Source: Bacteroidales bacterium UBA4295
Lineage (GTDB): Bacteria > Bacteroidota > Bacteroidia > Bacteroidales > Paludibacteraceae
Reading direction: 5' to 3'
Length of the DNA: 64,000 bases
Assembly (NCBI GenBank): GCA_002395805.1
Contig: DGVB01000034.1
Location: 1-64,000 of the forward strand
Below, in pieces: positions 50,359-58,663 of the stretch (position 1 is the first letter of the stretch; every line of letters begins with the position of its first letter). The notes beneath the pieces were generated by a model. That model did no database searches. It was not told where the DNA came from and saw only the letters and a list, made by a program, of their open reading frames with translations. The translations under genes and the position numbers were made by a program.

Positions 50359-50906
50359 TATACATTTTTTGTGCGCCTTCGGGCAGCGGTAAATCGACCA
50401 TGGTCAAGCATCTGCTGAGTAATTATCCGAATCGCTTTGAACTGTCGGTGTCTTGTACCACACGTGCTCCGCGCGGCCAGGAAGTGAACGGCAGGGAGTA
50501 CTATTTTATCTCTGTGGAGGAGTTTCAGCAGCGTATCGCCGGAGACGAGTTCATCGAGTATGAGCAGGTGTATGATGGTCTCTATTACGGCACTCTGAAG
50601 GCGGAGATAGAGCGAATCGAAAAGGCGGGGCACCAGGTGCTGTTCGACGTAGATGTAAAGGGTGGTCTGAACCTGAAACGCATTCTGGGAGACAAAGCCG
50701 TGTCGGTATTCATCTGTCCGCCTTCGATAGAGGAATTGCGTCGCCGTCTGGAAGGAAGGGGCGATACCAGCGCGGAGATGATAGAGAAACGCCTTGCCAA
50801 AGCGGAGTATGAAATGAGTTTCAAACCTCAGTTCGACCGCGTGATCGTCAACGACGACCTGCAAAGCGCTTTCTCGCAACTGGACAGGCTGATAACTGAG
50901 TTCTGA
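50355..50906 (+). CDS. gmk: Guanylate kinase
   Basis: 183 aa. P loop APSGSGKSTMV, GMP-binding SCTTRAPRGQEVNGREYYF and RLAKAEYEM. Phosphorylates GMP to GDP. ATGA overlap with yicC and one-base overlap with nadD. Confidence 0.96.
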   Translation: MIYIFCAPSGSGKSTMVKHLLSNYPNRFELSVSCTTRAPRGQEVNGREYYFISVEEFQQRIAGDEFIEYEQVYDGLYYGTLKAEIERIEKAGHQVLFDVDVKGGLNLKRILGDKAVSVFICPPSIEELRRRLEGRGDTSAEMIEKRLAKAEYEMSFKPQFDRVIVNDDLQSAFSQLDRLITEF

Positions 50907-51427
50907 TGGCTAAAATAGGCATATACGGCGGAAGTTTCAACCCTATCCATTTCGGACATGTAGGGTTGTCAAAATGGGTTATTGAGCACACCGATCTGGA
51001 TGAGTTATGGCTGATGGTCAGTCCCAACAATCCGCTCAAACCCTCCGGCATTCTTGCCCCGGAAGAGGAGCGTCTGGCTGCTGTGCAAGAATCCATAAAG
51101 GATATCCCGGGATTAGTGGCGTCGGATTTTGAATTTCATCTTCCGCGACCGTCTTATACCGCCAATACACTTCGGGAGTTACAGAAAGCCTATCCGGAGA
51201 ACGAGTTTACGATTGTTATCGGCGAAGACAATATTGCTATCTTCGACCGCTGGCGGGAATACGAATATATATTGGAGAACTATAGAATCTTTGTCTATCC
51301 GCGGAAGGGAGAAATCAGCTATCAGCCTCCAGCATTCCGAAGTTCGAAGAACATCATCTTCTTAGAGGGCGCTCCTCTTTTCGACATCTCATCAACCGCC
51401 ATTCGCCGTTCGCAAGGACGTCCATGA
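50906..51427 (+). CDS. nadD: Nicotinate-nucleotide adenylyltransferase, C-terminally shortened
   Basis: 173 aa. GIYGGSFNPIHFGHVGLS and ISSTAIRRS are the NadD signature. It ends a few residues after the SSTxIR motif, whereas typical homologues continue about 20-30 residues (YIxxxxLY). The last 74 bp overlap the 3' end of convergent prmA, so the two genes share coding DNA. It may be a real truncation by local deletion. Confidence 0.88.
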   Translation: MAKIGIYGGSFNPIHFGHVGLSKWVIEHTDLDELWLMVSPNNPLKPSGILAPEEERLAAVQESIKDIPGLVASDFEFHLPRPSYTANTLRELQKAYPENEFTIVIGEDNIAIFDRWREYEYILENYRIFVYPRKGEISYQPPAFRSSKNIIFLEGAPLFDISSTAIRRSQGRP

Positions 51428-52160
51428 GTGTCAGCCCTTCGGCTTCCGCAGCGGCTTGCAGAGCCGGGCAGTCCGTTTCATAAAATCCGCTCATCCATAC
51501 TTCGCCTTCCCCGCGCAAGAGATGCGCATAAACGGGCATTTGATCCAGCAGTATATTGCGATGGATATTGGCTACTATCAAGTCGAAAGAGCCTGGCTCC
51601 AATCCTTCCCGGAAAGGCCGGTAACTTAAGTCGCCTAACACCGCCTCTATCTCTATCTCATTCAGAACGGCGTTTTCTTTTGCATTCGTTACACTCTTGT
51701 CATCAACATCCACGGCGAGAACATGCGCAGCACCCATTTTCTTTGCAAAAATCGCCAGCACCCCTGTTCCGGTACCGTTATCAAGGACTATCTTGCCGTC
51801 AAGATACCTCTCCATTAGTGCCTCAATCATCAAGGAGGTGGTCTCATGGTGACCTGCACCAAAGGCGCAATGCGGGACGATCCGTACACCCATCGGCAGT
51901 TCCTGAACAGGATGCTCCGCTTCCCAAGCGGCATTCCAGTTCTCGTCCGGACAGGCTTCTGCAGAGACCAGCAATGCTCCTTCCGTCTCGAAGAGGAACG
52001 CCTCTATAGCATCCGACTGCGTCTCCCACACCGCCGACGGAATGTAATAATCCGTATTATCTATAGTATCTACGCCCAGGTCGCACAGCGTCTGGTCGAA
52101 CACTTCTTTCTGCCATTCTTCGGCAAAAGAGGTCTCAATGTGCAAAATATGATATCGCAT
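51354..52160 (-). CDS. prmA: Ribosomal protein L11 methyltransferase
   Basis: 268 aa. Rossmann SAM site VLDNGTGTGVLAIFAKKMGA, then VANIHRNILLDQMP. Methylates ribosomal protein L11. Its 3' end overlaps nadD on the other strand by 74 bp and its start overlaps folC by 26 bp. Confidence 0.93.
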   Translation of the reverse strand: MRYHILHIETSFAEEWQKEVFDQTLCDLGVDTIDNTDYYIPSAVWETQSDAIEAFLFETEGALLVSAEACPDENWNAAWEAEHPVQELPMGVRIVPHCAFGAGHHETTSLMIEALMERYLDGKIVLDNGTGTGVLAIFAKKMGAAHVLAVDVDDKSVTNAKENAVLNEIEIEAVLGDLSYRPFREGLEPGSFDLIVANIHRNILLDQMPVYAHLLRGEGEVWMSGFYETDCPALQAAAEAEGLTLMDVLANGEWRLMRCRKEERPLRR

Positions 52161-53433
52161 CTCCTACTAAATAATTGCTGCCTCCGATAAAAACGGCGTC
52201 GTCTTCGGAGGCATGAGAAAGGGCATATTCCATTGCCTCTTTGGGGTCGTCTATTGCCATTCCCTCTTTCCCCCATATCGCCAGCATCTCTTCCGCCGAG
52301 CGTGCGCGGTTCGTGCGTGGAGTGGTGAATATATAGCGGTATCTCTCCTCTCCGGGCAGCAGCCGCATCACTACGTCGGTATCTTTGTCGTTCACCATGC
52401 CGAAAACGATCCATATATTCCGGTGGGGTAGTTCTTTGAGCTGCCGTGCTACGTATTGGATGCCGTGGCTGTTATGCCCGGTGTCGCATAGCACCAGCGG
52501 TTTCCGATGCAGCGTCTCCCATCGTCCCCTTAAGCCCGTCAACGAGCACACGTGTGCAAAGCCGGAGGCAATGGCCTCGTTTGTGATTTGCAGTTTGTGA
52601 TCAGAATAGTTCCGGAGCACTTGAAGGGCAACGTAGGCGGTCTGTATGTTGTGCTCCTGGTAGATGCCTTTGAGTTCGCACTCGGGTGCTTCGCGCAGCC
52701 TTCGTGAACGCAGATAACCGCATTGGTCGGCAAACCAGATCCTGCAGTCGGTAGTCTCCGGACCTTCTCCTAATATATCGCACTCACGTGCGCGGGTAAG
52801 GAATACATTCATCGTCTGCGGATGTGTCTCGCCGATTATACAGGGTACGCCCTGCTTCATGATGCCTGCTTTCTCGCGGGCTATTTTCGCCAGTGTATTC
52901 CCCAAATACTCCGTATGATCCATGCCGATATTGGTAATGACGGAGAGGAGCGGCGTAAGCACATTGGTGCTGTCGAGTCGTCCTCCAAGACCTACTTCGA
53001 TCACGGCAATGTCCACTTCCTGCGCTGCAAAATACGCGAATGCCATAGCGGTGAGGGTCTCGAAGAAAGAAGGTTGCAGTTCGTCGAGAAAAGAGCGGTT
53101 CTCTTCTACAAACCTCGCCACTTCTTCTTCTGCGATAGGTCTGCCGTTGATACGGATGCGTTCTGTGAGCGAGACCAGATGGGGGCTGGTGTAGAGGCCT
53201 ACTTTATATCCGGCGGACTGGAGGGCAGCGGCAATCAGATGAGAAGTTGACCCCTTGCCGTTCGTACCTGCCACATGCACGGCGCGCAAGCGCTCATGCG
53301 GATTCCCCAGATGTGCCAAGAGACGCAAGGTAGTCTCCAAGCCAGGCTTATACGCCGAGCCGCCCACCATATGAAACGGAGGACGGGAGGAATACAGGTA
53401 TGTTACCGCTTCGTTGTAGTTCACAATTATCAA
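52135..53433 (-). CDS. folC: Bifunctional dihydrofolate / folylpolyglutamate synthase
   Basis: 432 aa. P loop VAGTNGKGSTSHLI with GLYTSPHL, DHTEYLGNTLAKIAREKAGI and CDTGHNSHG. Forms dihydrofolate and adds glutamates. A heptamer triplet (TTTGTGA-like, 52580-52600) encodes HKLQITN. ATG overlap of 4 bp with dnaE. Confidence 0.95.
   Translation of the reverse strand: MIIVNYNEAVTYLYSSRPPFHMVGGSAYKPGLETTLRLLAHLGNPHERLRAVHVAGTNGKGSTSHLIAAALQSAGYKVGLYTSPHLVSLTERIRINGRPIAEEEVARFVEENRSFLDELQPSFFETLTAMAFAYFAAQEVDIAVIEVGLGGRLDSTNVLTPLLSVITNIGMDHTEYLGNTLAKIAREKAGIMKQGVPCIIGETHPQTMNVFLTRARECDILGEGPETTDCRIWFADQCGYLRSRRLREAPECELKGIYQEHNIQTAYVALQVLRNYSDHKLQITNEAIASGFAHVCSLTGLRGRWETLHRKPLVLCDTGHNSHGIQYVARQLKELPHRNIWIVFGMVNDKDTDVVMRLLPGEERYRYIFTTPRTNRARSAEEMLAIWGKEGMAIDDPKEAMEYALSHASEDDAVFIGGSNYLVGDAISYFAH
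52580..52600 (-). repeat. Three TTTGTGA-type heptamers inside folC
   Basis: On the plus strand TTTGTGA, TTTGCAG, TTTGTGA in tandem (21 bp, in frame). Confidence 0.7.
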
Positions 53434-56400
53434 CTTTTCTCCACTACTGTGAAATCCAGCATTCCTTCGTCTCTTCGTCTGGATAGCCAGCGGTAGAAGG
53501 GCGGCGTCACATGGATCGCATGTGATCGGCTTGTAAGGGCTACAGACTGACGCGTAGATGGGTTATAAACCGATATATGGAGTCGTCCTGCGCCTTTGTT
53601 TGTTCGTATCTGTTCGGTCAGTTCGTCTGCTGTCTCCGGCGTCAGGCGGTTGAGGGGCAGGGTAATATTGATCCCGTCCGTCCTTTTGTCCTGCACCTCG
53701 TTCAACATCTCTACTTTCTGTACGATGAATTCATACTCCGCCTTTTCGTCCGGTTGCTCTTTGAACCATCGCTGACCGGTACCTTTCTGCTGGATCACAC
53801 CGGTGATGAGCACATAGAGATCCTTCAGCATTAAATGAGCGAACTGACTATATGCATTGCCGAAGAGCGCGATCGTGTAGCTGCCGGTATAATCCTCGAT
53901 GGTGTATCGTCCGTAGGGGTTTCCTTTCTGGCTGATACGCTGCTCGGCTTCAATAATGATACCTCCGAGAAGGCATGTCTGGTTCTTGTGCGCGGCAATA
54001 AATTCCGAGGGCAGGACAAGGCGTTCTTCTTCCGGCGCCGGCGTGACTATTTTCTTAGGCTCTACCGCCACAGGCACCTCATCTTCCGATCCTTCCGGCG
54101 CACCGAAATCCAATGCATCCTCTTCCTGTGTAGGGACAACAGGGGTCATCTCCGCTATCTCGGCTCGGATACGTTTCTCAGCGGCGTCCCGTTCATCCGG
54201 TCTGCGCCAGCCGTCAAAGAGCGACAACTCGTGAGCCGTGAGATTGCATAACTCGCGTACCTCGTATTCGTACTCGTCCAGAGGATGCGCGGAGAGGTAG
54301 ATACCAATTAGATCTTTCTCTTTGTTGAGCCGCTCTATGGTATTCCACCGCGGTACTTGCGGTAGAGCGGGGTGGCGCACCTCCACCTCAATCTCGAAAT
54401 CCTCAAACAGAGTATTGATATTTGTGGCATGGTCAGCCTGGTATTTGTTGCCGTAGTTCATCAGCAGTTCCAACCCGGTGTCTCCCCATTCGTCGGTGCC
54501 GAAGAACTGCTCGCGGTAGATATCCTCAAAGCACTCGAAGGCTCCTGCCTGCGCCAGATTCTCGATCGTTTTCTTGTTGCAGGACTGCAGGTTGACGCGC
54601 TCCAGAAAATCGAAGATATCTTTGTATTTGCCGTTCTTCTCCCGCTCGCTGATAATAGCTTCCGCGGCTCCTTCGCCTACGCCCTTGATACCTCCCAGAC
54701 CGAAGCGGATAGCGCCGTCTTTATTGACGATGAAGCTCAGTTCGGATTCGTTCACGTCCGGCTCCAGCACACTCAGTCCGAGAGCCCGGCATTCGTCCAT
54801 AAGTTTGGTTACCTCTTTGATATCGTCCTTGTGAACGGTCAGGTTCGCCGCCATAAACTCAGCCGGGTAGTGAGCCTTGAGATAGCCCGTTTGGTATGCC
54901 ACCCAGGAATAACATGCCGCGTGCGATTTGTTGAACGCGTAGGAGGCGAATTTCTCCCAATCTTTCCAGATCTTGTCCAGTATTTTGGGATCGTGACCGT
55001 TTGCTTTGCCGCCTTCCATGAATTTGTCTTTGAGAGACGCCAGTACCGCCATCTGCTTCTTACCCATCGCCTTACGCAGTTTGTCGCTTTCGCCGCGGGT
55101 GAAGTTAGCCAGCAGTCGGCTCAGCAGCATGACCTGCTCCTGATAGACGGTGACACCGTACGTATCCTTCAGATATTTCTCCATCACCGGGATGTCGTAG
55201 GTGACGGGTTCGATACCTTGCTTGCGGCGGATGAACTGCGGGATATAATCCATCGGTCCCGGGCGATAGAGGGCGTTCATGGCGATCAGGTCCCCGATGA
55301 CGGTCGGCTTCAGTTCGCGCAGGTATTTCTGCATACCGCCGGACTCAAACTGGAAGACCGCCACCGTCCTGCCTTCCTGGAATAACTTGTACGTCGTCTC
55401 GTCGTCAATAGGTATATGGTCGATGTCGATATCGATGCCTCGCGCTTTCTTGATATTACGCAGACATTCCTTGATGATCGTAAGGGTGATGAGTCCGAGG
55501 AAGTCCATCTTGATCAGTCCGACGGACTCCACCACATGACCGTCGTATTCCGTAACCAGCACGCGTTTCTTGGTGGTCTTGTCTTCTACGGAACTCAGCG
55601 GAGCGAAGTTGGTGAGATCGTCTGCGCCGATGATCACGCCGCAGGCGTGTACGCCTACTTGCCGGATAGTGCCCTCCAGCCGCGCGGCGTACTCCAGCAT
55701 CGAGCGGGTGTTCGGGTCGCCGAACTTGTACTCGTGCTCCAGCTCATCTACATATTGGTAGCAGTTGTGGAGGTTCACTTTGGGTTTCTTGGTCGTCCCG
55801 GCAGGAAGTTTCTTCATAATGGTGTCGGGGAACTCGCGGTCGGGGATGAGGGCTTTCAATTCGTTCACGCGCGGAAGAGGAATTTGTTGTACGCGCCCTA
55901 CGTCTGCGAGGGCGGATTTGGTAGCCATCTTGCCGTATGTCACGATATGCGCCACATGCGTCTCGCCGTATTTGCGGCTCACGTAGTCCAGCACTTTTCC
56001 GCGGCCGCAGTCCTCGAAGTCTGTATCTATATCTGGCAGCGATATACGGTCGGGATTCAGGAAGCGCTCGAACAGCAAGTCATATAAAAGCGGGTCCAGA
56101 TCAGTAATCCGCAGGCAATAAGCTACAACCGACCCGGCGGCAGAGCCACGACCGGGCCCTACGCTGACGTCCAACTCTTCGCGTGCCGCACGGATGAAAT
56201 CCATCACAATCAAGAAATAGCCCGGGAAGCCCATGTTGATGATGGTGTTCAGCTCAAATTCTATTCGCTCTTTTAGTTCCTCGTCGTTGGTGAGTCTTTC
56301 TTCTCCATAGCGCTTTTTGGCACCTTCCATCGTCAGATACCGCAGATAAGCGCTTTCGAAGGCGAGACGGTCGGGGTAGTCACTCTCCTTGCCGAACGAA

Positions 56401-57395
56401 GCCGGGATGTCGAATTTAGGCATGATAGCGTCGTGGTCGATATCGTATATCTCTACCTTGTCCGCTATCTCCTGTGTGTTCTCCAAAGCCTCTGGGATGT
56501 CCTGAAATATCTCGTACATCTCTTCCGGCGTTTTGAGCCATTCCTGCTTGGTGTAATGCATGCGGTTGACGTCGTTGACGAAATGGTTTGTGCTTAGGCA
56601 TATCAACCGATCGTGCGCCTCTGCATCCTCTTCGTTTACGAAATGCGAGTCGTTGCTGCAGATGAGTTTCACGCCATGCTTGTGAGCCAGTTCGATCAGC
56701 ACGGGGGTCACCTGCTGCTGACGCAGGAATACCTCCTGGTCTCCGCCCGGTTTCTGGGTCTCATGCCGCTGTAACTCGATGTAATAATCCTCTCCGAAAA
56801 TACCCTTGAACCACTCTATCGTCTCCTCCGCTTCCGCGAAAACGCCCTGCTCAATAGCTTCCTGCACGCTGAGCGCTGACGGCTGATGGCTGATGGCATC
56901 CAGCACTTTCTGCGGCAACTCGCCGCCGAGGCAAGCGGAGGAGCAGATGATACCTTTATGCCATTGTTCCAGCAGTTCTTTGTCTATACGGGGTGTATGA
57001 TAGAACGCATCGCTCATGTATCCCGCTGACACCAGCCGGCAGAGGTTATGGTATCCCTCCAGATTCTTCGCCAGCAAGATCAGGTGCCATCCCGATCGGT
57101 CAATAACGTATGTCCGTCCTTCGCCGCTGACCGCTTTGTCATCCTTCATGGAATGTCTTCCTCGGCGGGCGCAATACACTTCGCAGCCTACAATAGGCTT
57201 GAACGGTACTTCGCGGTTCTTGTTGATGCCTTTGCAATAGTCTAGCAGGTCCTTAATTCCGTACATGTTGCCATGATCGGTCAGCGCCACGGCGTTCATT
57301 CCGGAAGCGATACATTTGTCCACAATCTCATCTACTTTGGACAATCCATCCAGTAGCGAATAGTGGGAGTGCACATGTAAATGCGTAAAATTCAT
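53430..57395 (-). CDS. dnaE: DNA polymerase III alpha subunit
   Basis: 1321 aa. PHP domain start (HLHVHSHYSLLDG), catalytic palm PDIDTDFEDCGRGKVLDYV, finger region FNKSHAACYSWVAYQTGYLKAHYPAEF and C-terminal OB domain. Replicative polymerase. The PHP-to-palm region contains four GCTGATG heptamers (56868-56895) coding SHQPSALSV. Leader with TAACTTTG promoter. Confidence 0.97.
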   Translation of the reverse strand: MNFTHLHVHSHYSLLDGLSKVDEIVDKCIASGMNAVALTDHGNMYGIKDLLDYCKGINKNREVPFKPIVGCEVYCARRGRHSMKDDKAVSGEGRTYVIDRSGWHLILLAKNLEGYHNLCRLVSAGYMSDAFYHTPRIDKELLEQWHKGIICSSACLGGELPQKVLDAISHQPSALSVQEAIEQGVFAEAEETIEWFKGIFGEDYYIELQRHETQKPGGDQEVFLRQQQVTPVLIELAHKHGVKLICSNDSHFVNEEDAEAHDRLICLSTNHFVNDVNRMHYTKQEWLKTPEEMYEIFQDIPEALENTQEIADKVEIYDIDHDAIMPKFDIPASFGKESDYPDRLAFESAYLRYLTMEGAKKRYGEERLTNDEELKERIEFELNTIINMGFPGYFLIVMDFIRAAREELDVSVGPGRGSAAGSVVAYCLRITDLDPLLYDLLFERFLNPDRISLPDIDTDFEDCGRGKVLDYVSRKYGETHVAHIVTYGKMATKSALADVGRVQQIPLPRVNELKALIPDREFPDTIMKKLPAGTTKKPKVNLHNCYQYVDELEHEYKFGDPNTRSMLEYAARLEGTIRQVGVHACGVIIGADDLTNFAPLSSVEDKTTKKRVLVTEYDGHVVESVGLIKMDFLGLITLTIIKECLRNIKKARGIDIDIDHIPIDDETTYKLFQEGRTVAVFQFESGGMQKYLRELKPTVIGDLIAMNALYRPGPMDYIPQFIRRKQGIEPVTYDIPVMEKYLKDTYGVTVYQEQVMLLSRLLANFTRGESDKLRKAMGKKQMAVLASLKDKFMEGGKANGHDPKILDKIWKDWEKFASYAFNKSHAACYSWVAYQTGYLKAHYPAEFMAANLTVHKDDIKEVTKLMDECRALGLSVLEPDVNESELSFIVNKDGAIRFGLGGIKGVGEGAAEAIISEREKNGKYKDIFDFLERVNLQSCNKKTIENLAQAGAFECFEDIYREQFFGTDEWGDTGLELLMNYGNKYQADHATNINTLFEDFEIEVEVRHPALPQVPRWNTIERLNKEKDLIGIYLSAHPLDEYEYEVRELCNLTAHELSLFDGWRRPDERDAAEKRIRAEIAEMTPVVPTQEEDALDFGAPEGSEDEVPVAVEPKKIVTPAPEEERLVLPSEFIAAHKNQTCLLGGIIIEAEQRISQKGNPYGRYTIEDYTGSYTIALFGNAYSQFAHLMLKDLYVLITGVIQQKGTGQRWFKEQPDEKAEYEFIVQKVEMLNEVQDKRTDGINITLPLNRLTPETADELTEQIRTNKGAGRLHISVYNPSTRQSVALTSRSHAIHVTPPFYRWLSRRRDEGMLDFTVVEKS
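56868..56895 (-). repeat. Four GCTGATG-type heptamers inside dnaE
   Basis: GCTGAGC, GCTGACG, GCTGATG, GCTGATG in tandem on the plus strand. Confidence 0.75.
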
Positions 57396-57413
57396 AGTAC
57401 TTCAAATTTGCTG

Positions 57414-57444
57414 CAAAGTTACTACAATTTTGTGATATACGCAA
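57414..57444 (-). promoter_or_regulatory. Promoter of dnaE-folC-prmA
   Basis: Minus-strand TAACTTTG (57414-57421) and TTGCG (57440-57444), 18 bp apart. Confidence 0.7.
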
Positions 57445-57524
57445 GATTTTGGTAAAAATTGTAGCTAAAAAACACATCAAATCAAGTGCGTGTCGGAGCG
57501 GGAAAAGACATGGTTAGCTCGCGC

Positions 57525-57971
57525 TTATTCAAATATTTGCGAGGTGTGATTTTTGGTATCCACTTTCTCGATAATACGTACTAAAACACTATTCTCGTCA
57601 AACACAAATGTCTTACGGAGCGTGCCCATTGTGACCTTCCCGTAGTTGCGCTTTTCGCCCCAGGCGTCAAAGGCTTGCAGCATTTCGGTACTCGGATCGC
57701 TCAGCAGCGGGAAAGGCAGCTCGTATTTCTCTTTGAATTTGACATGCGACGCCACGGAATCCTTACTCACCCCGAATACCTGATAACCTTGTGCCAAAAA
57801 GGCATGATAGTTGTCGCGAATATTGCAGGCCTCCGCCGTACAGCCGGGCGTTGAGTCTTTGGGGTAGAAATAGATCACGGTCTTCTTGCCCGCCATCGTT
57901 TGTTCCGTCACTTCTTTTCCTGCCTCGTCCGACACCCGGAACGCCGGCATCTTGTTGCCAATTTGTAACAT
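57525..57971 (-). CDS. bcp: Thiol peroxidase / bacterioferritin comigratory protein
   Basis: 148 aa. FYPKDSTPGCTAEACNIRD carries peroxidatic Cys and a second Cys five residues on, as in atypical 2-Cys Bcp peroxiredoxins. Reduces peroxides with thioredoxin. It is 12 bp from msrA in the same direction, forming an oxidative-stress pair. Confidence 0.94.
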   Translation of the reverse strand: MLQIGNKMPAFRVSDEAGKEVTEQTMAGKKTVIYFYPKDSTPGCTAEACNIRDNYHAFLAQGYQVFGVSKDSVASHVKFKEKYELPFPLLSDPSTEMLQAFDAWGEKRNYGKVTMGTLRKTFVFDENSVLVRIIEKVDTKNHTSQIFE

Positions 57972-57983
57972 ATGCTATCTTTT

Positions 57984-58508
57984 CTATTTAATCTCTGTTC
58001 CCATTTTTTGCTCTTTAGCCCATCGGAAAAGCGCTATCGGCAGGTGGCAATAGCCGTCCGGATGCTTGACCAGGTAATTCTGGTGGTACTCATCCGCCGG
58101 ATAATAATTCTTCAGCAGCAATAACTCCACCTGTATCGGCTCTTTGTATTTCTTCTGCTCCTGCGCAAAAACAGCCTCAATAACGGTTTTCTGCGCCTGC
58201 GAGACATAATAAACACCGGTTCGATAGCGCGTGCCTTCGTCTTCGCCCTGTTTGTTGAGTGATAGCGGATCAATCGCACGAAAAAAGAGTCGGACTAGAA
58301 AATCCAGCGATACTTCCGCTTCGTCAAACTCCACCAAAACCGTCTCCGCATATCCGGTGGAATCCGTATAAACCTGCTCATACGTCGGTTCCGGCAGATC
58401 CTCTCTGCCGTTTGCAAACCCCGTTTGGGTGCGTACCACACCCTGAATCTGTTGGAAGAAATGTTCTGTCCCCCAGAAACATCCTCCTGCAAAATAAATA
58501 ACCTGCAT
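57984..58508 (-). CDS. msrA: Peptide methionine-S-sulfoxide reductase
   Basis: 174 aa from ATG 58508. GGCFWG active-site Cys; the family motifs TGFANG and YHQNYL follow. Repairs oxidised methionine. A -7 box ends 9 nt upstream, so the mRNA is near-leaderless; upstream in-frame codons to 58547 would precede the promoter. Confidence 0.94.
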   Translation of the reverse strand: MQVIYFAGGCFWGTEHFFQQIQGVVRTQTGFANGREDLPEPTYEQVYTDSTGYAETVLVEFDEAEVSLDFLVRLFFRAIDPLSLNKQGEDEGTRYRTGVYYVSQAQKTVIEAVFAQEQKKYKEPIQVELLLLKNYYPADEYHQNYLVKHPDGYCHLPIALFRWAKEQKMGTEIK

Positions 58509-58517
58509 AATCGGGCG

Positions 58518-58525
58518 CAAAGGTA
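58518..58525 (-). promoter_or_regulatory. -7 box of msrA
   Basis: TACCTTTG on the minus strand. The TTTG expected 19-20 bp upstream (58545-58548) is inside the AATTCAA heptamer array. Confidence 0.7.
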
Positions 58526-58533
58526 CGAAGAAA

Positions 58534-58561
58534 ATTTCAAAATTCAAAATTCAAAATTCAA
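58534..58561. repeat. Four AATTCAA-type heptamers in the msrA promoter
   Basis: ATTTCAA then AATTCAA three times. Each unit offers TTTG on the minus strand. Confidence 0.85.
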
Positions 58562-58606
58562 AAATGAGAGAAAAAACACGCAATTCGCAAAAATAATGTT
58601 CGCGCG

Positions 58607-58638
58607 CTTGCGTATGTAAAAAAAAAGCAGTAAATTTG
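58607..58638 (+). promoter_or_regulatory. Promoter of the GH3 run
   Basis: CTTG (58607-58610), a 20-bp spacer and TAAATTTG (58631-58638). Confidence 0.75.
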
Positions 58639-58663
58639 CAGCCAAATTGTAATATGCGGAATT

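Noticed and set aside
54372..55385. 337-aa plus-strand frame
   Set aside because: Antisense to the DnaE palm/finger region with conserved catalytic motifs on the other strand.
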